A stretch of 64,000 bases of DNA, taken from the NCBI GenBank assembly GCA_022393335.1, contig JAJEKB010022010.1:62001-126000 (forward strand). Direction: 5' to 3'. The stretch is from Macrotrachela quadricornifera. Its lineage: Eukaryota; Rotifera; Eurotatoria; Philodinida; Philodinidae. Shown here in pieces: positions 56,558 to 64,000 of this stretch. The translations under genes were made by a program, and so were the position numbers. Within the stretch, counting starts at the first letter, position 1; every line of letters begins with the position of its first letter. The notes under the pieces were generated by a model that did no database searches, had not been told where the DNA came from, and worked only from the letters and a program-made list of their open reading frames with translations.

Positions 56558-59313
56558 ATCAGTAATATCAAATCTGAAAGTTGAATTCAAGTATTCAATA
56601 CTTGAATACTTTGATTCGACTTTTTGAATTTTATTTCGAATTTATAAACTCTTGTTCGAGTATTTTGATCTCCTAGAAAATAACAGGATTTATCCTTTCA
56701 TCATTCTCATAGACACAGATGATCTCTAATGTTCTTGATGTCTTGCACAAAATTTTGAGCAAAACACTACCATCTCACTGAAGTTAAAGTTTTCAACCGA
56801 AATTTACCAAGTCGGATACACTTTTCGATATGTAAATGTATGAAAATTGTATCATTTGAAAAAGTCAATGCCGCACATGTTCTCCTCGCAAACTGTTTGC
56901 ATTTAGACGCCAATTTTTCGATTGTGAAGTATCTTTCTAAGGACAATATCTTCAATAAATAACAGAATCCTATTTAACAGTCATACTATAATTTTCCAAA
57001 GTAAATGTATTCTACGTTAAATAGTTATGTAGTCATGTAAGTACACATTCTACAAATCATTATCTTGAATAAACTGAAGTAGAAAATTTTGGAACTTTCT
57101 GTATAATCTACGTTAATTAATAGCTTTATACAGGCATAGTAGACAAATGAAATTTTATTATATGGTTTTAATGTGGAAGCAAAACTATGTGGGAAAGAAA
57201 CCATGAAAATTTACTGACTGTGCAAGCGATATGCATCTACGCAAGTTTTTCATAACTTCTGCTGATTTGATAAAGACCTGCTTATGAAAAATTTCAAGTT
57301 GAAACTGAGCTATCGCTGTGGGAAGCTCATGATATGTCTTTCTTTCTCTTCTAGATGGAAAATTCATTATCTCAATAAATAAATTATTCGATTCATGCAT
57401 AAAATTACTAGAATGTAGCTATTTTTTATGCAATCAAAGGTAGGGTTTGAAGCAAAATAATATTCTCTGCATTCAATCATACAGTCAATGTGCAGTGAAT
57501 CTACAATAGAAGTAACTATGTAACGTTCATTGATTCATAAAAAGAAACAGACTTGAAGCTTGAGTTTGATAGATTTTCTTCTCTTCCAGTAAAGATCTGT
57601 TTACTCTAAAACTTTCAGAGAATCTCATTGAGTCAATATGAGAATACGTTTCAGAAAGCACTGCAACCAGCTTCATTCAGATCGATCAAAAAGGTTTTCG
57701 ACATCAAGTCAAAATTCTGATATATCAATACATAGAATGAATAACACTCTTTGAAAGCATGCAAAATTGCTATAACTTAGTATCTGTTTCCATGTTAATC
57801 AAAATATTTGAAATATGCATTTTGAGTATGTCTTGAAAGATTTCAATAAATTCCATTTTCTGATAATATCTTTTTCCAACTTCATCTTTGGTTATTGATC
57901 CAATACATTTTGCCACATTGAGTTCGGATGAATTTTCGAGCTAAATGCGATTACTTCAAAACTTACGATCGTTCTCATAAAGTAAATGCTGACAATTATT
58001 TTCTCGCACATAAGGTACTTTATTATAAACAAATATAAGTTCATCAGAATTAATAACATTTTCTTCATTATTCAAAAAGAGACAATACGTTTTATGTTAA
58101 AGTTATGGCACGAAACTACTGATCAATCCAAAATTCACGTTTATCTTCAATTATCTAAAATAACTTTTTCAAGTGAACATAATAGAAGCAGCAATACGTA
58201 CTTGATTTTCAACGATTTTACGGTATCTTTCATCTGCTTCCATATCTCTGATATTTCTTGTACAAACTGTATCATTTTGATAATTTGCTCTACAAGCAAT
58301 CAAGACATAAAACTTATGAAGTAGTGCGAGATGAAGAAACATTTCTTTCGTGCAATCTCTTAATCATTTCCACACCCATAAGCGATGTGATATATGAGTT
58401 TTAGATCATAGTGGTTTTGGAATAATATACAATAGTTTTAATTCTACTCTTCGATGTGTTCTTTTCGCTACAACAGAGCAAATTTTCTTTTATTGACCAC
58501 TTCTTTTATAAATGATGTCTTTGCATATTTGTAATAGTATTTAAATAATCAGTAAAATCTTGGTTGTATGCTTTTTTTTCCAACACTCTGTCACAAATCG
58601 AATAGTGCGATGAATTTTATCCGGAATTAATCGGCTATATAGAAGAATCACGTCAACATCACGAACTCCAAGAAACACAATGCATGACTTTTTGGCCATC
58701 TTTCTCTGTTGTTCACCCTTATTCTCAACCACCATTTTTAAGTAAGAGAATTCCGTTGATTTGTCAAAAGAATATATTCTTTTGTATGAAATTAATCAGT
58801 CACGAAACTGTTTAAACTTTTCTCTTGGATAACTTTCTAAGAAAAGAAAAACAAAATAAACCTTTTAAGTAATTGCTATCACGAGGAACAGATGACAGGA
58901 AAAAGAATAATAATGTCCTCTCAATCGAAATTACGCTTTATAGTCACTACAAAAATGTCTTTTTCAAGAGAACTACTTTTTTTGTTTGTCTTGCAAATCG
59001 CTAAAAGCAGATTATACTCTTTGCATTCTACAGAAATATATAAACTTCGATAGTTTAACGTAATAAAACCTTCGTAGTCTTTACTATCTAGTATCAATAA
59101 AACTCGTTTTTCATGTGCTTTCATTTGGTAGAAAAAATCATTATTTGCTCTGTTTGAACTTATAACATTTCTTCCTCTAGAGCAACATATGAGACACTGA
59201 GAATTTTTTTCCAAATGACTTTTCATAACAATCCTTTTCAATCAGGCAGTTTCAAATACAAAATCACTCTGCATGTAATTAGAAGAATACAAATAAAGTA
59301 TATACTATTTACA
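56558..59313. other. Intergenic DNA
   Basis: A CAAGTATTCAATACTTGAAT palindromic motif follows the ART gene at about 56590-56615. The remainder has only short open frames. The longest is minus-strand 58921-59241 (106 aa, with HEKRVLLILDSKDYEGFI). It is not assigned to a family and lacks a clear start or splice context. Confidence 0.35.
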
Positions 59314-60025
59314 CTACCAGAGATACGGATACAAAATATAGGGTACATCTTGCTTATACTGCTTCCAACCATCTCCATATTTTGCAGTACAGTGTACGTC
59401 CAAAGCCGGAACTGCTCGTGCTGTAAAATCCCTGATTTGTAAGAGGAATAAGACTCCTGCCAAGTAGTAGTTGCCACTGGTCAGCATTAAGCCTGTACGC
59501 CACACAGCATATGACCCATAGTTAATGTGACGTGCGAGAGAAAATAATCCTCCCATATAATTACGTCCTTTATTAGCTGGATTGTCTTTGAAATATTTTC
59601 GTTGAAGTTCAGAAATGAGTTCTGTCGATATACCCACAAGAAAAAGGCTGACACCAATACATTGAGTCATAAGAGAAGGCGAAAAATAGAGACTGGACAG
59701 AGCTGCTAAAGAGTTATGCACGGTGGCAGAGATTGGTCCAATAACAGCAAAGACAAGACCAATTTTCTCTTCCATAATATAACACACATTAATAATTTGT
59801 TTGATAGCAGCAATTGATGCCATGAAAAGAAAGAGAAAGATTGTTCCATTGTCGGAAGGATGAGTGGTTAGTCCAAATTTAGAAAGAATCTGCCGCCCAT
59901 AAATTGTCAGTAGTACATATTGGATGTACGGATCAAATGAGCGAAGCAGAGCTAAAATTGCCCGATAAATAGGTGCGGAGTCTTTATTCGAACGATCGAG
60001 AAAATCAACCGGCTTTTTATTGGAC
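59314..60025 (-). CDS. DUF1295 / steroid 5-alpha-reductase-like membrane protein, last exon
   Basis: One open exon of 237 codons including stop, starting after an AACAG acceptor at 60026-60027 (phase 2). Several hydrophobic segments are present. The C-terminal signature FSLARHINYGSYAVWRTG, then PALDVHCTAKYGDGWKQYK and VPYILYPYLW, matches the DUF1295 / steroid-reductase / isoprenylcysteine-methyltransferase-like fold. There the RHxNY and YG..W..Y motifs bind NADPH or a methyl donor near the membrane face. The substrate is unknown; a sterol or fatty-acyl reductase role is possible. The first exon with the start codon was not found. An ATG at 59823 is internal, because the frame is coherent well upstream of it (VDFLDRSNK, RAILALLRSFDPY). 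Confidence 0.7.
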
Positions 60026-63000
60026 CTGTTTAATGAAGGAGGAAAAATGAATGTTTCTTATCTACAATAAATACACATCACTCATCTAGTTGACAAACGT
60101 TGAAATTGTGTTGTGTGGTTATAGTTGCGTTGAGAATGGCTGCTGTAGACAACTTTTTCAAAAACATATCGAGTTAATACTGTGGACAATTCTACAAAAT
60201 TATTGAAACATCTAACATCTTTTTCATTCATCATCTCTCTCAGAAAGTAAAACCTAGACAATCTTGTATTATCTGTGGGAATAAACTATCTTGCTCTGCT
60301 CTCCGTACTTCACGTGCAGAAATGTAATGGAAAAAACCGAAAAACGTTAGAATATTAACTGCTATCAAATTTACTAGTGTACTCAAAATCAGTCTTATTT
60401 TTACGCATGTATTACGTTCAATTTCAGATACTCAAGTCAATAGAGCGTAAAAAAACTGCATTGGAATGCGTGCCTAATTTTTGGACGTTGTTTGGTTTTT
60501 GCACTGCACTAGCAAATAAGGACATTCAAAAATTTTCTATTGATAATTGTGAATAGTTCAAAAGTCTCTACAGATTCTATATGATTGCTCATTCTAATTC
60601 TACAAATACGAGGTGATCTAGACGATTTATTTCTGAAGAATTTCAAATCCTACAAAAATACTGCATGAACAGAGAAGTTTCTAAGGCTTTCATTTACCGG
60701 TTGAGTTGCTAAAGTCATTTTCAGACAGCTTCTCAATAAAATTACAGGCAACTTCGGGTGATGTAGGAATCAAAAGTTATGGACTCTTCTTTTGGCACCA
60801 TATAGAAGCGTATTTTTAATAAAAAAAGATTCTATGTTAACCACACAAAATTGAGGTCGCATAGAATTGAACTAAAACATTTTCTGCAGAACAGTAAATA
60901 TTAATAGAAGTATTGTTTCAATTTTATAACTTGTCGATTGTAATAATCTGATCAAATTCTAATCATTGGATATTTCCATAGTAAAGCTCTAACGAGTTTA
61001 TTGAGGATCGAACGCTGATTTTTTTTGGCCCATTGACATTTTCTAAAACTATTGTAGTTTGAGAATTATTAAAATTGTAAGGTAAATACTCAAAATGTGA
61101 TGATAAAAAAAAATTTCAACTTAATTGTTTCCTTGATTATTTGCTACCATCCTGTGTATTACATTTAACAGGGCGTTCAACAGGATATATGAATATATTA
61201 AGATCAAATCCTCTATATTTTCTGTTAGAGAAGCCTAATTCTAAATTTTTTCGTCGAAAGTTTGAAGAAAAAACTTCTGAAAAATCAACATGGCTCAGTA
61301 TGATAACCTGATAGGTTTCCTACGGCAACTTTTTATGTTGCATAAATGCTGGACAACCTCTAAATATCCTGAAGTCTCGCGCATCCTACCAATAGATCGC
61401 ATACCGACTAATCATCAAGTCGAATCATCGCTAAAAAATTTGCTGATGAAACTGACGGAAGAGATGGGTTCTTTGATAGAAATTCAGTTTTTCAACTTTT
61501 TAGTCTCTCTTCTATCGTACCACCTATACATCATATCCAGAATTTTTGAAAATAGAAGAAAAATATCTATGGGCAAAGTTTCAACTCATTATCTATTGAT
61601 TTCGTTGATTGTGATAAGTTAGGATATTTTGACACTGTTGGAATAGTAATTACTACGCCGAATTATTTATATGTTTGAAACAGCGAACGTAAGAAAAACT
61701 GCATATGTGTTGATTGCGGCACCATCTTCAAAGTATTGCAGAACATTCTAATCTTGCATTCACATAGTTGTCCAATCTACTATCTTTGTGATAAAATTCA
61801 TAGATATCATTAATCAAACAGCTGTAGGATATATATGCTACATTCTATCTAGGATAACATCACAACAAATGAGAAAAGCTACTCTGTAGACGCAAAGCTA
61901 CATTCGAAGAAACCTTCATCCTTGAGTTAAAACTACTTTATTGATTTTCGACATCGGAGCAGAAATTCACGTAATATTTGAACACTATTATTTGGATCAA
62001 ATGTTTTAAGATAGAATATATATATCAGGACGTTGAGAGATTTCTGAACATTTTTCTTAACCATATAAACGGTTTTCTCCAGATGATATATTTGGAAGAA
62101 CTGTTCTCATATCATACGCTTTAAGAAATTAACCTTTTATGTTGGAAACGTAACAATTGACATTTAACAATTAACTTCTCATATGGTTGACACTCTATTA
62201 ACCGACCTTAATTCAAGAAGAAAGACTTCTTCGAATATATCTTTTTGAAGTCCTTTGTTGTAGCTGATCAAAGCGAACTTGTAAACAAAATCTTTTAGTT
62301 TGAAAGTCATTGGACTTCTGAAATCCTCCTCTGATAAGTATTTGAATATAATATCGTAATCAGTATCAATGCTAATAAAAATCCAAATTCGAGAGTAGCT
62401 TTCCTAAGATCTAGTGTATGTGATACAAAGCCTAAGTTTATCGCCATCTTTGTGTCGTGTTTATACAGAGATACAAAAAAAAGTTAGGTACCAAGACTTG
62501 AAACATTGAATGACTATGAGCAACACATGTAAATTCATCCAGTCATTCTCATGTTAACTATCTTCTCTATGGATGACTCGTCGTGTAGCGGTCTTATACT
62601 ACTGTTTTACGTACATTTATGTAAACGAGGTAGCCATTCACTGGTCCTTAGTCTTATAGTTAATGTATCACTGCTACTTGTTTCTTTCATTATAATAAGT
62701 TTTTGTCTCAGATAAAATCATTTTGGTTTTTTCTATTCACTTCATTCGAGTGCTGTCAAAGGTTCAGCAAACATCCCAAAACTATAAGGCCTACTGTTAT
62801 AAAATGAAACGAAAGGCATATTCGTTTACGAAGAAATATTCAAGGACAAAAAAAAATGGTTATTCATACTCGAATGTTGACTGAAGTGTTGTGGACGCTG
62901 TTATTTGCACACATCACACTATTCTCTCTCAACAGTCTCTATTATTTGTCGGCAAAAAAGAACGACAAATGCCTACTTCATCCTATCTGTGCGTCTACAA

Positions 63001-64000
63001 AACAGAACGAAAAATTTCACAACATAAAGCAGAATAATGTATATTTTCGTAGTTCGAAACGACTACTTAATATGATGTTAGTATTGCTTCCAAATGTTGA
63101 AAACTGACTTGCTATATGTATTCGGATTATGCAGTCGATGAATAAACAGATTGAACGAAGGTCCAATCTTTAGAAAGCTGAAGCTACAATATTGCATCAG
63201 CTACTCTTTCTAACTAATCTGGCCTCACATCGAGTACTAATCTATCTGATTCTAATTGTTTGAACACTTCAATCGATCGAGTTTTCTCGTTCTAAAAACT
63301 GATCTAAGTATGATGACTTTTTTTTCTGATAGAACGTGTTGATAGCAAGCTTCATGGGTTCAGCAAAATAAAAAACAATGTTTTCCAACTCTCTCCTTCA
63401 TCACGGACCGGCACGAGGTAGGGATTAATTGCTATGGTTTGCAATCGTTCTACCTTATCTAAAGCTTTGTTATAAACATATATCTATGAAACCAGAGTAA
63501 TAATAGTTTAAAAATTGAACAGAAAAACAGATTCCAGCTCATACGGATATGTGAGTTCTACATTGTAACTCGAAAGAAGCTGTGCTGGCAAGCTTTTTTT
63601 ATAACTATCAAGTTTGTTTGGTCAGATTATATATGCTTATACGCTTGTCACGAGTGCAGATCTGTAGGTCCCTTCAGTCTCAAAACGCTTCGATCCTTGA
63701 GAAAGCCTAAAAGGATCCTGTCTGAAATCGTAACAATTTCTGTTTCCAGGATCTCTTAATGTTATATAGAATCCCAATAGGACTTAGAAGTAAATCCAAC
63801 GAGGATCTTGGTAAGAGAATGACAAGATTAGTCATAATCCTAAATCGACTGATCCTGTCAAGACTCACATATGATCCCGCTTGGAACTGTTCAAAAATGA
63901 ACAATTCTATAGCTAGTAAGACGATACTAATCCTAATCATGATCTTAATAAGAAATCATAAAGATTCGGTCAGGATCTTTGCGCGTTACTATTTACAGTA
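60026..64000. other. Intergenic DNA to the right edge
   Basis: No supported gene in almost 4 kb. Open frames at 61290-61622 and 62856-63107 have no recognisable pattern. At 63680-63990 AGGATCTT/AGGATCCTG-type motifs recur every few tens of bases, as at 44.6-45.7 kb. Confidence 0.35.

Noticed and set aside
59215..59442. Plus-strand 75-codon open frame
   Set aside because: It is antisense to the DUF1295-like exon and has no independent signal.
1..64000. tRNA, rRNA or CRISPR features
   Set aside because: No cloverleaf with A/B boxes, no conserved rRNA core and no regularly spaced identical repeats with unique spacers were seen. The inverted repeats have transposon-like geometry.

Overview
This is AT-rich animal genomic DNA. 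The genes have spliced exons with GT-AG introns, many only 50-100 bp long. They encode a matrixin-type metalloprotease, a rhodopsin-like GPCR, a pancreatic-type lipase, a BAHD-type acyltransferase, an NHL/EGF membrane receptor, a MORN-repeat protein and an ADP-ribosyltransferase. This mix, with decayed mariner elements and many foldback repeats, fits a bdelloid rotifer best. That assignment is inference; nothing in the window is a direct species marker.

Layout. 1-1166: end of a matrixin gene running in from the left, with the catalytic Glu replaced by Gln. 1.4-2.7 kb: diverged inverted repeats. 5.0-6.7 kb: protein of 22 MORN repeats. 7.86-8.35 kb: foldback repeat. 9.0-15.3 kb: a 12-exon gene rebuilt here, with signal peptide, three single-exon NHL propellers, Thr/Ser linkers, three EGF domains, one membrane span and a basic tail; every intron is phase 1. 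15.7-17.1 kb (minus): intronless BAHD-like acyltransferase. 18.4-22.5 kb: lysine-rich exon-like remnants, then a three-copy inverted/direct repeat. 23.6-24.6 kb: intronless GPCR. 26.4-31.7 kb: three tandem copies of a two-membrane-span, Cys-rich ectodomain module; the first two are joined into one reading frame and the third is frameshifted. 37.6-41.0 kb: three exons joining ankyrin-like repeats, a U-box, a LysM domain, EF-hands and a cupin-like domain. 41.3-42.1 kb: mariner remnant with about 210-bp inverted ends. 43.1-43.3 kb: small broken gene. 46.4-48.3 kb (minus): complete 10-exon lipase. 49.5-50.2 kb (minus): decayed short-chain dehydrogenase. 51.2-53.8 kb: a mariner element with both ends and TA flanks, split by a foldback of about 1.5 kb. 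55.1-56.6 kb: intronless ADP-ribosyltransferase fused to a receiver-like domain. 59.3-60.0 kb (minus): DUF1295/steroid-reductase-like membrane enzyme. The rest is AT-rich intergenic DNA.

The genes do not look like one pathway. The shared themes are secreted or surface proteins built from duplicated modules, intronless genes of possibly foreign ancestry, unusual domain fusions, and foldback or mariner remnants between genes. All exon models were assembled by eye from splice sites and phase. They are internally consistent but untested against transcripts.
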